A stretch of 64,000 nt of DNA, taken from NCBI GenBank assembly GCA_944359725.1, contig CALVSY010000005.1:1-64000 (forward strand), written 5' to 3'. This document shows positions 17,082 to 27,472 of the stretch, piece by piece. The position numbers and the translations under genes are program-made. The stretch's first letter is position 1. Every line of letters begins with the position of its first letter. The notes under the pieces were generated by a model. It had not been told where the DNA came from, made no database searches, and was given only the letters and a program-made list of their open reading frames with translations. The DNA is from an uncultured Bacilli bacterium (GTDB lineage: Bacteria; Bacillota_I; Bacilli_A; RF39; UBA660).

Positions 17082-18971
17082 TTATTTACGTTTTACATGA
17101 GTTTTTGCTTTTTCTTCTTCGTTTTCTGAATCAGCATATTTACTTCCTGTCCTATAATCAATACCATCATCTTCATGTCTTAATGCTTTTGCATCAACTT
17201 TATTATTAGGTGTTAATGGAAAATCATCTCTAAATTTATATGCTACAGGAATAGAATATTCAGGTAATTCCTTATTACATAAGTCAATCAATTCTTTTTC
17301 TATTTCTTTTTCTTTTCCTTTATATTCAGATCTTAATATTACATGCACTTTAGGTAATTCACCTTGAGAATAATCAAAATCTTTTATTCCTACAGCCTTA
17401 CAATTAGCTACGGCAGGATGTTTTGATATTACTTTTTCTATCAAATCAGAAAAAACTTTAAATCCATCATGTCTTATTATAATATCTTTTTTTCTTCCTA
17501 AAGGTTGTATATTTCCAAGAGGAGTTATTTTTCCTAAATCACCTGTTCTAATCCACTTTTTACCATCATAATCAGTTATTAAAGTTTCATCAGTTTCTTG
17601 CTTGTTATTATAATAACCCAACATTATTGTAGGAGTAGATAAATATATTTCACCTTCACTACCAATAGGTAATCTTTCCGTGCTTTGAGGATCTTTTGTA
17701 TCTGGATCCATAATTTTAACGTCATTTCTAGCAAAAGGGATTCCACCACTACAAGGTTCATAATATTTTCCAAGAACCGTACTAAATGCTGAATTTACTT
17801 CCGTCATTCCATACCCAGGAGCTATTTTATATCTACAATTATGATCACGCAAGAACTTATTTATTCTTTCTTCAACCTTAGGGTTTAGACCATCACCACC
17901 AACACCTACGCAAACCAAATATGACATATCCCAATTTTCTGGTTTTTTTAATAATTTGCTATCAAATAATGTTGCTAAGTGGCTTGGTACTCCTGCCCAA
18001 TGATTTGGATGATATTTAATCAATAATTTATCAAATTCTTTAGGATTAAACACCGGAACAATAATGTTTGTTATACCTAAAGATATAGGCATATGAACAC
18101 CAGCACTTAAACCATAAGCAATAAATGGTGGCATTATGTTTAAAAATGTATGTCCTGGCCTTATATCATGTCCTGAATATTTATATAAATGAGCTAGTGC
18201 ATTAAATGAATCATGTGAATGCATAACGCCTTTTGGTGTTCCTGTTGTTCCACCAGTATGAATTATTGCAAATAACTCGTTCTTTTCATAAGGTTCATCA
18301 ATTTTTCCTGAATAACTTTCTCCTTCTTTAATAAAATCTGGATATTTAATATATTTATCACATTTTAATGTTTTTATATTATTTCTTCCATCTTTAGATA
18401 AATACTTTTTAAACATATCAGCAACTTGCAATGGATAAGGAAGGGAATCAAGTGGAGATAAAGATAATATCTTCTTTACCTTAAAACCATCATTTTCCTT
18501 ATTTATTTGTTTTTGAGCTACATCCACTTTAGGAATAAAATTATCTAAAGAAATTACATATTCAGATTTAGTTTCTTTAATATAATTTTTTATTCCCTCA
18601 ACACTAGTTCTTGGATCTATCATATTGACAACTGCACCAATCCTTGCAAGTGCATAAAACAAATATACAAACTCCGGAGTGGTTATTGTGCAAAACGTTA
18701 CTATATCTCCTTTTTTTACTCCCATTTCTTTTAAAGCTTTGGCAGCTTTATCAATATTATCAAACAATTCTCTATAAGTTATCTTTTTATCAAAATAAAT
18801 CAAAGCATTATGCTCTAAATAATTTTTATTATTTTGATATAAATAATCATAAACCGTTCCAGTTGGTAACTCGGCTACCTTTTCTTCTGCCGTATGAGCT
18901 TTAAGCCATGGCATATATTTAATCGTTGACTCATAATCTGACCTATAATCAATCAATTTTTTCTCGTCCAT
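17082..18971 (-). CDS. AMP-forming acyl-CoA synthetase
   Basis: 629 residues of the ANL superfamily. The P-loop IHTGGTTGTPKGVMHSH, the adenine-side PGYGMTEVNS, the GEIYLSTPTIMLGYYNN segment and the hinge IRTGDLGKI are all present. C-terminal GRKKDIIIRHDGFKVF and a final Lys in NNKVDAKAL (the usual catalytic Lys region) complete the enzyme. It activates a carboxylic acid, probably a fatty acid, to acyl-AMP and then acyl-CoA in the cytoplasm. The chain length is not deducible. The gene has its own promoter and a long structured leader (18972-19153) suggesting attenuation. Confidence 0.88.
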   Translation of the reverse strand: MDEKKLIDYRSDYESTIKYMPWLKAHTAEEKVAELPTGTVYDYLYQNNKNYLEHNALIYFDKKITYRELFDNIDKAAKALKEMGVKKGDIVTFCTITTPEFVYLFYALARIGAVVNMIDPRTSVEGIKNYIKETKSEYVISLDNFIPKVDVAQKQINKENDGFKVKKILSLSPLDSLPYPLQVADMFKKYLSKDGRNNIKTLKCDKYIKYPDFIKEGESYSGKIDEPYEKNELFAIIHTGGTTGTPKGVMHSHDSFNALAHLYKYSGHDIRPGHTFLNIMPPFIAYGLSAGVHMPISLGITNIIVPVFNPKEFDKLLIKYHPNHWAGVPSHLATLFDSKLLKKPENWDMSYLVCVGVGGDGLNPKVEERINKFLRDHNCRYKIAPGYGMTEVNSAFSTVLGKYYEPCSGGIPFARNDVKIMDPDTKDPQSTERLPIGSEGEIYLSTPTIMLGYYNNKQETDETLITDYDGKKWIRTGDLGKITPLGNIQPLGRKKDIIIRHDGFKVFSDLIEKVISKHPAVANCKAVGIKDFDYSQGELPKVHVILRSEYKGKEKEIEKELIDLCNKELPEYSIPVAYKFRDDFPLTPNNKVDAKALRHEDDGIDYRTGSKYADSENEEEKAKTHVKRK

Positions 18972-19020
18972 AAAACCCTCCTATTTTCTACAATTTAATT
19001 TTATCATTTTAATATGTAAA

Positions 19021-19110
19021 GTGCAAGATGTAAATAAAAAGACCAGTACGTGCAAGTACCAGTCTTTATTTACTTGCACAAATATATGTTCCTGTACAAG
19101 CAAACATAAT
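19021..19110 (-). promoter_or_regulatory. Structured leader with alternative hairpins (candidate attenuator)
   Basis: Read on the minus strand, TTTGCTTGTAC (19104-19094) can pair with GTGCAAGTAAA (19078-19068). The latter can instead pair with TACTTGCAC inside the next hairpin. That next hairpin, AAAGACTGGTAC/GTACTGGTCTTT with loop TTGCAC and a T run (19067-19032), looks like an intrinsic terminator. Its two central pairs are G-U only in minus-strand RNA and would be C-A mismatches in plus-strand RNA, so the minus transcript is the functional one. It precedes the acyl-CoA ligase start by about 60 bases. The ligand is unknown. Confidence 0.6.
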
Positions 19111-19121
19111 AATTTACAACA

Positions 19122-19153
19122 ATTATATTAATCATAAAGTATTTATTTGTCAA
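19122..19153 (-). promoter_or_regulatory. Promoter of the acyl-CoA ligase leader
   Basis: TTGACA (19153-19148) is followed 17 bases later by TAATAT, which overlaps a TATAAT (19130-19122). It starts downstream of the ligA stop codon and drives the structured leader. Confidence 0.65.
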
Positions 19154-19173
19154 GTATTATTATTAGTTATAAA

Positions 19174-21162
<1,989 letters not shown>

Positions 21163-21230
21163 TTAATTATATCATAATTAAGCTTGTTTTTAGGAAATTT
21201 ATAAGACAAATTAATATTAAATCTATTAAA

Positions 21231-21262
21231 AAATGTGTAATTAATCGCAATTACACACTTTA
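21231..21262 (-). terminator. Terminator of the RiPP operon
   Basis: GTGTAATT and AATTACAC pair around a six-base loop, followed by a T-rich stretch on the minus strand. It lies 10 bases past the PEP-utilising enzyme stop codon. Confidence 0.7.
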
Positions 21263-21271
21263 TTAATTTTA

Positions 21272-23014
21272 TTATTTAGTTTTCTTTTTCGTCTTTAGTT
21301 TTTTTACAACTCCATTATTACCATTAACTTCAATATAATCCATATTACTTATTTTATTTATACTATCATATCCAAGTCCAGTTATACATGGTATTTCAAG
21401 TTCTCTTGATATTATAGCAGAATGAGATAAAAAACCACCTTCAGCAGTTATAATTGCACTACTATTTACCATAACTGGTACCCAATCAGGATCCGTAAAA
21501 TCCGCTAATAAAATATCCCCTTTTTCAAATCCACTTTCATCTATTTTAGATGCGTCTTCTATATAAACTGGTTTACCTTTAGCAACACCACTAGATGCAG
21601 GTATACCAATAAATTCATCTTCTGTCTTTATAATTTTAACATCATTATTTTTAAATTTTACAGTTACCGGTCTAAATTGTACAAATAATAAATTACCATT
21701 AACTACGCACCATTCAAAATCAGCAATAGTGTTTAATTTGTTTTGATATTCAATGCATTTTTCACCAACTACATCATTATTTACTGTTATCGGGTTATTA
21801 ACCTTAGTGTTCCAATCCTCATAATTAGGAGTAACCTTACCGGAGACAAGTTTTTCACCATTTCCTTTAACCCATTCCAAGTGTCCGGTATTTTTACTAT
21901 TGCCTAGCCAAACACCAGCATATTTTGGTTCAATAAAACGCTGTAACACAACAGACATATATGGCTTTTTAGTGTTAAATTTTTCTACATACGAATTTAC
22001 TCTATTAGTATAAGTAGAATCATATACTTCACTAATTGCAGAATTAATATCTTTCTTATCTTGATTTAACTTTGTAATAAACAAACCGGCGAAAGACTGA
22101 TTTTTATTATCTTCAACCGTAGCCGAACTCCTAACCGAATACTTATAATTTGGCAATTCATTAATATAATTAACATACTTTTTTTCTTGAACTGATTTCA
22201 CAGGAACAATAAATGTTTCAGGAATATCTATACCATTATATGACAATTTCGCTAATCCTAGATTTTTACCACCGACAATACAAGCTAGATCATCAATAAT
22301 ACCATTATCAAAAAATTTATATAGTTGTTCTATTTTTATAATTGGTGAATCATTAAGTAAACAAATTCCTAATAATGATCTTCCTTTAATACTTGATAAA
22401 TACGGATATTTTTCCTTAACATACTTTTCAAAATTATTTTTAGCATCATCATGTTTTTTAATTAATTCATTATTATGATACAAATGCTCTATATCCTGCC
22501 ACTTTTTCATCAATAAATATAATTTTATTTCTTTCGTGTTAATGTCAACATTATTTAAATTCTTGTTTTTTTTAAATTTTGTTAATTCTGATGGTTTTAT
22601 TTTGTCAACTTCTTTTATAACATCTAAATATTTTTCATTATATTTATCTTTGAATAATTTAAGTATAGCATCCGTCAAAACAGATCCTTCAATTATTGTT
22701 TCTAAAAAACCATAGTACGCATACGAATACCTATATAAATACCATTTAATAACTGGATCTTTTTCTTTATCAGCCTCTTGCATAATCATAACAGATTTAT
22801 TTTTAACTTCTTTTATTATCCGTTCTATTTTTGAATAATCAAGTGCATTAACATCTAGTTCATCAACATATTTAAGCAAATCCTTACACAATTTATCATT
22901 TATCATGATATCGTAAGATAAAGACCATATCCATTGTGGATCCGTTATAAACGTTTTTAATTCATTTAAATCATTTTTATACTCATCATAGCTGACTTCT
23001 ATAAATTTTCTCAT
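21272..23014 (-). CDS. PEP-utilising/ATP-grasp phosphotransferase in the RiPP operon
   Basis: 580 residues. Residues 1-230 are a largely helical region of unknown family. Residues about 240-455 form a PPDK-type ATP-binding domain with VGGKNLGLAKL and SVRSSATVED (293-302) and a closing FVQFRPVTVK. Residues about 468-572 form the swivelling His domain with TAEGGFLSHSAIISRE, His531 being the phospho-carrier. Rifampin phosphotransferase and PEP synthase share these two domains, but here an unknown helical domain precedes them. The gene overlaps the radical SAM gene by 29 bases, so it belongs to the RiPP pathway. It may phosphorylate the peptide or a small substrate, or give immunity; the substrate is not known. 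Confidence 0.8.
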   Translation of the reverse strand: MRKFIEVSYDEYKNDLNELKTFITDPQWIWSLSYDIMINDKLCKDLLKYVDELDVNALDYSKIERIIKEVKNKSVMIMQEADKEKDPVIKWYLYRYSYAYYGFLETIIEGSVLTDAILKLFKDKYNEKYLDVIKEVDKIKPSELTKFKKNKNLNNVDINTKEIKLYLLMKKWQDIEHLYHNNELIKKHDDAKNNFEKYVKEKYPYLSSIKGRSLLGICLLNDSPIIKIEQLYKFFDNGIIDDLACIVGGKNLGLAKLSYNGIDIPETFIVPVKSVQEKKYVNYINELPNYKYSVRSSATVEDNKNQSFAGLFITKLNQDKKDINSAISEVYDSTYTNRVNSYVEKFNTKKPYMSVVLQRFIEPKYAGVWLGNSKNTGHLEWVKGNGEKLVSGKVTPNYEDWNTKVNNPITVNNDVVGEKCIEYQNKLNTIADFEWCVVNGNLLFVQFRPVTVKFKNNDVKIIKTEDEFIGIPASSGVAKGKPVYIEDASKIDESGFEKGDILLADFTDPDWVPVMVNSSAIITAEGGFLSHSAIISRELEIPCITGLGYDSINKISNMDYIEVNGNNGVVKKLKTKKKTK

Positions 23015-24371
23015 ATTCTTTTTCTCCTATTAATATTTGGCATCTTTCATCACCATTTTTTATAATCGAAATATTATTTCTTAATTTTAGTGCTGGACAT
23101 CCACCATTACAAAAATCATAAAATCTACATTTTAAACATTTTTTATCTTCACACTTATTACTTCTTAATTCGTTTAAATAATCAGCAGAATCCCATATTT
23201 CTTTTATATCTTCATTAAAAGCATTTCTATAATTAAACTCATCATTTTTAAATAAAACGCATGGTAATACACTTCCATCAGGCATGACTTCTATTTTTGT
23301 ATTTCCAGCTTCACAACCATATTTTATTTTTTCAAAATCTGTTTCAACAAAAATTGATTTATCATCTTCGTAAGCTGAATACAATAAACACCCTTGAACT
23401 TGAAAATTTATTTTATTCTGATAATTCTTAGAATAGATATATTTAAATATTTTTTCTCTTACTTTTCGCATTTCTAAAATAGAATGCTTTTTAAGTTCAG
23501 AATTATTAGTATCTACATATAAATCTAAATAAAAATCTTTTATACCATTTTTAATACAAAAATCAATTAATTTGAAAATTTCCTCATCACTTTGATTTGT
23601 ATAAACAGTATTAATTCTAGGAACTTTGTTTTTAGATAAAAATGTGTTTATCGTTTTTAAAGCCCTATTTGGAACAATTCCCATTAAAAATTTATTCAAA
23701 TCCTTATTTAAACTTTCTAAAGAAACAGTCGGCGTTATATAATTGCTATTACAAATTATATTCATAGTTGAATCTTTTATATTTATTGCATTTGTAGTTA
23801 TTGTGGTTTTAATGTGATTTTTTTCTAAAAATTCCAATACTTTATCAATGTTTTCATATAATGTAGGTTCCCCACCTAGAATAGATATATAAATAATTCC
23901 ATAATCTTTCATTTTCTTAATTAAATTAATCCAACTTTTATAATTCCTACTTTTAGAATAAATCTTTCTTTTTTCTTTAAAAAAACAAAATTTGCAATTT
24001 AATTGACAACTAGAATTTAAATATAAGCTAGCCTGTAAAGGAAACGAAAGAAAATTCCTGTTTAAAACTTTATTTATCGATTTGAAAACATCTTTTTTAA
24101 CCCTATAATAATCTAATTTTTTATTTTTTTTATTAGTAGGAATTAATATATTTTCTCTAACAAATTCATCTAAACAAGGATTAAAAGACTTATTAAAATA
24201 TTTAGACGTAAAATCAATTGAATCATTAGAACTATATCCTTTTTGTATACATTTTAAATATGTAGTATTCTCAAAGTCTAATTCAAATTCTGCCGAATCA
24301 ACAATCGAGTGAAGTAATCCACCAAAAAATTCATATCTCAATATGTAGTTTTCATTAAAATTATAATCCAT
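22986..24371 (-). CDS. Radical SAM/SPASM peptide maturase, streptide (StrB/KwcM) type
   Basis: 461 residues from ATG 24371, preceded by GGAGGT; a longer in-frame start at 24428 overlaps the precursor and lacks a ribosome site. Residues 1-80 look like a PqqD-type peptide-recognition domain. The radical SAM core has Cys122, Cys126 and Cys129 in SCQLNCKFC and GGEPT at 166-170. The SPASM region holds Cys353, Cys371, Cys407, Cys412, Cys415, Cys421, Cys425 and Cys444, enough for two extra Fe-S clusters. The upstream precursor carries KGDGW, so this enzyme probably forms the Lys-to-Trp carbon-carbon link known from streptide. The family is clear; the exact product is inference. Confidence 0.85.
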   Translation of the reverse strand: MDYNFNENYILRYEFFGGLLHSIVDSAEFELDFENTTYLKCIQKGYSSNDSIDFTSKYFNKSFNPCLDEFVRENILIPTNKKNKKLDYYRVKKDVFKSINKVLNRNFLSFPLQASLYLNSSCQLNCKFCFFKEKRKIYSKSRNYKSWINLIKKMKDYGIIYISILGGEPTLYENIDKVLEFLEKNHIKTTITTNAINIKDSTMNIICNSNYITPTVSLESLNKDLNKFLMGIVPNRALKTINTFLSKNKVPRINTVYTNQSDEEIFKLIDFCIKNGIKDFYLDLYVDTNNSELKKHSILEMRKVREKIFKYIYSKNYQNKINFQVQGCLLYSAYEDDKSIFVETDFEKIKYGCEAGNTKIEVMPDGSVLPCVLFKNDEFNYRNAFNEDIKEIWDSADYLNELRSNKCEDKKCLKCRFYDFCNGGCPALKLRNNISIIKNGDERCQILIGEKEYEKIYRSQL

Positions 24372-24389
24372 TCTACCTCCATTTTCAAA

Positions 24390-24413
24390 AAAAGTGAAAT
24401 TATTTTCACTTTT
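24390..24413 (-). terminator. Internal terminator hairpin between RiPP precursor and maturase
   Basis: On the minus strand AAAAGTGAAA-ATAA-TTTCACTTTT is followed by more T, all within the 47 bases between the precursor stop and the maturase start. Such partial terminators commonly make precursor message more abundant than enzyme message. Confidence 0.7.
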
Positions 24414-24418
24414 ATTTT

Positions 24419-24487
24419 CTACTTCCAACCATCACCTTTAGAAAAAAAGCAAGAGTCTAAAATTGATTTTTTAGTTACTTTTCTCAT
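24419..24487 (-). CDS. Streptide-like RiPP precursor peptide (KxxxW type)
   Basis: A 22-residue reading frame, too short for routine gene calls, with AAGGAGG six bases before its ATG. The leader is basic (MRKVTKKS) and the end is CFFSKGDGWK. KGDGW is the motif of streptide precursors (StrA/KwcA), in which a radical SAM enzyme joins the Lys side chain to the Trp ring; here these would be Lys17 and Trp21. The next gene is a radical SAM/SPASM enzyme. Unlike the known StrA, the motif occurs once and only one residue follows it. A Cys at position 13 is a further possible modification site. Confidence 0.85.
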   Translation of the reverse strand: MRKVTKKSILDSCFFSKGDGWK

Positions 24488-24553
24488 AATAACCTCCTTT
24501 TTTATTTAGATTTTTTATGAGATATCTATAAACTCAAAAAAATTTATACATTA

Positions 24554-24617
24554 AAAAAGGTGGCAAAACATATAAATATTTGCCACTAAGAAAATACTGC
24601 CACCTTTTTGGCAAATG
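24554..24617 (-). promoter_or_regulatory. Alternative hairpins upstream of the RiPP precursor
   Basis: On the minus strand AAAAAGGTGGCA (24609-24598) can pair with TGCCACCTTTTT (24565-24554). The middle segment GTGGCAAA (24586-24579) competes for the same 3' arm and would form a terminator-like hairpin (GTGGCAAA/TTTTGCCAC then CTTTTTT). A preceding ATTTGCCA can pair with the middle segment. This is either the terminator of the BRO-N gene or an attenuator for the RiPP operon; no clear promoter lies between it and the precursor. Confidence 0.5.
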
Positions 24618-24628
24618 CAACACTAAAT

Positions 24629-25114
24629 TTACTTAACAATTTTAAAATACAATATTTCGATAATATTGTCAATATTTTTTACATATATATTATAAAAATT
24701 ATCAGTAATTTTCCGTATAAAGCCATGAATAGCTTTTTCAGGATCAAACTCCTCATCTACTCTTTCCTTTCCTAAAGATGCAAGCCACATCTTAAATGGT
24801 TCTGCCTTTGGACTTGGTACTGACTCTATTATTCTAAATATACCTTTCGTATCTAAAACATCTGTTAAGTAATACTTTCCATCTTTTGAAGACCTTAGTT
24901 TCAGTTGTCCCACATTATGGGACAACTCACTACCCTCCTCATTTAATTTAGTTTTTAATGCGTTCCAATATTTCCTTGCCCTAGGACTTTCGGTCAAAAC
25001 CTTAATTACATCACCCACACTAAAATAATAATCTTCTTTGCTACTGTCCCACACGCTTCTTATTTCATTACCTTGAAATAAATTTGTTATTGTTTTTAGT
25101 TTATCTTCTTTCAT
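24629..25114 (-). CDS. Truncated BRO-N domain protein
   Basis: 161 residues. The BRO family N-terminal domain (about 8-115) is clear: IRSVWDSSKEDYYFSVGDV, WNALKTKLNEEGSEL, KYYLTDVLDT and PKAEPFKMWLA. After DEEFDPEKAI the sequence leaves the usual pattern and ends in a low-complexity tail (NIIEILYFKIVK), where homologues normally continue for another 100 or so residues. BRO proteins are DNA-binding proteins of phages and mobile elements. This copy has probably been cut short by deletion and may be a remnant. Confidence 0.75.
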   Translation of the reverse strand: MKEDKLKTITNLFQGNEIRSVWDSSKEDYYFSVGDVIKVLTESPRARKYWNALKTKLNEEGSELSHNVGQLKLRSSKDGKYYLTDVLDTKGIFRIIESVPSPKAEPFKMWLASLGKERVDEEFDPEKAIHGFIRKITDNFYNIYVKNIDNIIEILYFKIVK

Positions 25115-25140
25115 TATGATTTCCTTTCTTATTTGTTTTA

Positions 25141-25175
25141 AAAAAACTAAGTAGCTTTAATTTACTACTTAGTTT
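25141..25175 (-). terminator. recA terminator
   Basis: AAACTAAGTAG and CTACTTAGTTT form an 11-bp stem with a T tract on the minus strand, overlapping the recA stop. Confidence 0.8.
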
Positions 25176-26187
25176 CCTTTTTATCTTCTTTTCTTAAGAT
25201 TCCGTGACTTTCACGAACCTTATCTTCAATTTCTTTCATTATATCTGGGTTATTCTTTAAGAATGCTTTAGCGTTTTCCTTTCCTTGGCCTATTTTTTCA
25301 CCTTTATATGAGTACCAAGCACCACTTTTATCAACAATGCCGATTTCTGATGCTAAATCAAGAACCTCAGCTTCTCTTGAAACACCTTCACCATACATTA
25401 TTTCAACACTTGCAGTTTTAAATGGTGGAGCAACCTTGTTTTTAACTACCTTAACGTTTGTTTTATTACCAATTACGTTATCTCCGTTTTTAATTTGTTC
25501 ACCACGTCTTACGTCTAGTCTTATTGTTGCGTAGAACTTTAATGCACGTCCTCCAGTTGTAGTTTCAGGATTACCAAATAAAACCCCAACTTTTTCTCTT
25601 AATTGGTTAATAAATATCGCAATCGTGTTTGTCTTACTAATCGTACCTGATAATTTTCTTAAGGCCTGGCTCATTAATCTTGCTTGCAAACCAACGTGAG
25701 AATCTCCCATTTCACCTTCTATTTCTGCCTGAGGAACAAGTGCTGCAACCGAGTCTATTACAACTATGTTAATTGCCTCACTTTTAACTAGCGCATCACA
25801 TATTTCTAATGCTTGCTCTCCAGTATCAGGTTGTGATAATAATAAATCATTAATGTTTACTCCTAAATTTTTTGCATAAACAGGATCAAGTGCGTGCTCA
25901 GCATCAATGAATGCTGCTTTTCCACCGGCTTTTTGAACCTCAGCTATCGCGTGAAGTGCAAAAGTTGTTTTACCAGATGATTCAGGGCCATATATTTCTA
26001 TTATTCTTCCCTTTGGATATCCACCGACGCCAAGTGCTATATCAAGTGTAAGAGAACCACTTGATACAACGTCTATTTCATTATGAGACTCCTCTCCTAA
26101 TTTCATTATTGAACCTTTACCAAATTGTTTTTCTATATCCGCAAGAACCTGTTCTAAAGTTTTATCATTTTCAACTTTTTTTGCCAT
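25165..26187 (-). CDS. recA: RecA recombinase
   Basis: 340 residues, near the family norm. Walker [15 protein letters not shown], Walker B region [13 protein letters not shown], the loop [17 protein letters not shown] and [21 protein letters not shown] are all intact. RecA forms filaments on single-stranded DNA, catalyses strand exchange and triggers LexA self-cleavage. The upstream region has a clear promoter and an SOS-type operator (26258-26271), so damage induction is expected. Confidence 0.98.
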   Translation of the reverse strand: MAKKVENDKTLEQVLADIEKQFGKGSIMKLGEESHNEIDVVSSGSLTLDIALGVGGYPKGRIIEIYGPESSGKTTFALHAIAEVQKAGGKAAFIDAEHALDPVYAKNLGVNINDLLLSQPDTGEQALEICDALVKSEAINIVVIDSVAALVPQAEIEGEMGDSHVGLQARLMSQALRKLSGTISKTNTIAIFINQLREKVGVLFGNPETTTGGRALKFYATIRLDVRRGEQIKNGDNVIGNKTNVKVVKNKVAPPFKTASVEIMYGEGVSREAEVLDLASEIGIVDKSGAWYSYKGEKIGQGKENAKAFLKNNPDIMKEIEDKVRESHGILRKEDKKETK

Positions 26188-26219
26188 TAAATATCCTCCT
26201 AATTTTTAATTCCAATAAC

Positions 26220-26271
26220 ATTATAATGCATAAAAAAAGAAAAATCAAGTATTTTTTCAAACAATTGTTCG
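26220..26271 (-). promoter_or_regulatory. recA promoter with LexA (SOS) box
   Basis: CGAACAATTGTTTG (26271-26258) matches the Bacillus SOS box at 13 of 14 positions. Ten bases on, TTGATT (26248-26243) and TATAAT (26225-26220) are spaced by 17 bases. Confidence 0.8.
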
Positions 26272-26325
26272 AAATATTTTGTACTGATTTTTCTGCAAAA
26301 AAGCTTTTTTATTATAACAAAAAGG

Positions 26326-26955
26326 CTATTTTTGAGCCTCCTCGTTAGCAATTTCCTTTTTTTGGTCTCTTTCAAATATTATGTGTTTATTCATAACATA
26401 ATATTGAACACCTGAAATAATGGCAAAAACAGTAGCTAAAACAAGTAGGAAATTAGATACGTCTAGGTTAAATAACTCAAATGGTAAGTTATAACATAAG
26501 GTAAATACGATACCAAGCATTAAAAACGTTGTTTTAACCTTTCCAGTTTTTATTGCTGCAACAACTTTTCCTTTACTTCCTGCAATCATCTTAATGGTAT
26601 CAACAACGGTGTCTCTAAATACTATGATAACCGTTATAACTGGAGATATCATTCCTTGTGATGATAATATTATCAAAGTTGAGTTAACAAGCATCTTATC
26701 AGCGATTGCATCAGTCATCTTACCAAAGTCAGTTACCATGTTACGACTTCTTGCGATGTGACCATCTATCGCATCGGTAATTGATGCGATTGCAAATATA
26801 CCTGCCGCGATAAAGTATTTTATATCAACTGATATGGTTCTTATTAAAACCTTAGGAAACTCTATGTTTACCATGTAAAACGGAAAAAGTAATAAAACGA
26901 TTAACACAACCGTTAAAAATATTCTTACCATTGTTATTTTATTAGCTAGATTCAT
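26326..26955 (-). CDS. pgsA: CDP-diacylglycerol-glycerol-3-phosphate 3-phosphatidyltransferase
   Basis: 209 residues with five or six membrane helices. The CDP-alcohol phosphotransferase signature is visible as DAIDGHIARSRNMVTDFGKMTDAIADK, with the four Asp residues in place (written here as a pattern that spans about residues 61-88). PgsA makes phosphatidylglycerol phosphate, the precursor of phosphatidylglycerol used by LTA synthase. It follows the rodZ-like gene by 13 bp, a common Bacillota order (rodZ-pgsA-recA). Confidence 0.95.
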   Translation of the reverse strand: MNLANKITMVRIFLTVVLIVLLLFPFYMVNIEFPKVLIRTISVDIKYFIAAGIFAIASITDAIDGHIARSRNMVTDFGKMTDAIADKMLVNSTLIILSSQGMISPVITVIIVFRDTVVDTIKMIAGSKGKVVAAIKTGKVKTTFLMLGIVFTLCYNLPFELFNLDVSNFLLVLATVFAIISGVQYYVMNKHIIFERDQKKEIANEEAQK

Positions 26956-26968
26956 TATTTACCACCTC

Positions 26969-27448
26969 TTAATTCCCTAAATAAGTTACCGTGCGCTCTT
27001 CTTCTTCGCTAGGATTTATATACTGAGTTACAACGATATACCCAATTAAAAAGATAAGCAATAATATTATTAGAGTTACAATTATGACAACGAATTTTGA
27101 TCTAGGCTTATCTTCTATTGTATAAGGAGATACAACCTTGTTTTCATTTGCCTTTTCTTTTTCTTTTTTCTTGCTTGCTTTTTCTATTTCCGCAATTGGT
27201 ATTTTAGATGTTTCTTCAAAAAAGTATTCGTTAAACTCATCCATTATTTTTTCTTCATCTAAGCCTAAGTACTTAGCGTAACCTCTAATAAATGATTTTA
27301 AATAAAACACGTCTTTAAAAACCTTTAAGTTACCTTTTTCTATGTTTTCTATTTGTTGAGCCCTTAAGTTAAGATCAGATGCTGCCTCTTCAATGCTTAC
27401 GCCATGTTCTTCTCTTGCAGCCTTTAACTTTTCTCCTATCTCTTTCAA
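26969..27448 (-). CDS. rodZ: RodZ-like HTH membrane protein
   Basis: 159 residues from a TTG start (GGAGTGA upstream). The N-terminal HTH_25 domain (about 3-70; GEKLKAAREEHGVSIEEAA, then LKVFKDVFYLKSFIRGYAK) is followed by a Lys/Glu linker. One membrane helix (about 118-140) leads to a short extracellular tail. RodZ links MreB filaments to the membrane in rod-shaped cells. The long C-terminal beta domain of full RodZ is absent, as in many small-genome relatives. Confidence 0.82.
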   Translation of the reverse strand: MKEIGEKLKAAREEHGVSIEEAASDLNLRAQQIENIEKGNLKVFKDVFYLKSFIRGYAKYLGLDEEKIMDEFNEYFFEETSKIPIAEIEKASKKKEKEKANENKVVSPYTIEDKPRSKFVVIIVTLIILLLIFLIGYIVVTQYINPSEEEERTVTYLGN

Positions 27449-27472
27449 GATAATTCACTCCTTTATTTTATA

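Noticed and set aside
19021-19110. Leader as a T-box riboswitch
   Set aside because: No AGGGTGGNACCGCG-type T-box sequence or specifier loop; the gene is not an aminoacyl-tRNA or amino-acid gene.
24629-25114. BRO-N protein as an integral part of the RiPP operon
   Set aside because: It is a truncated phage-type protein separated by a terminator-like structure; no link to peptide modification.
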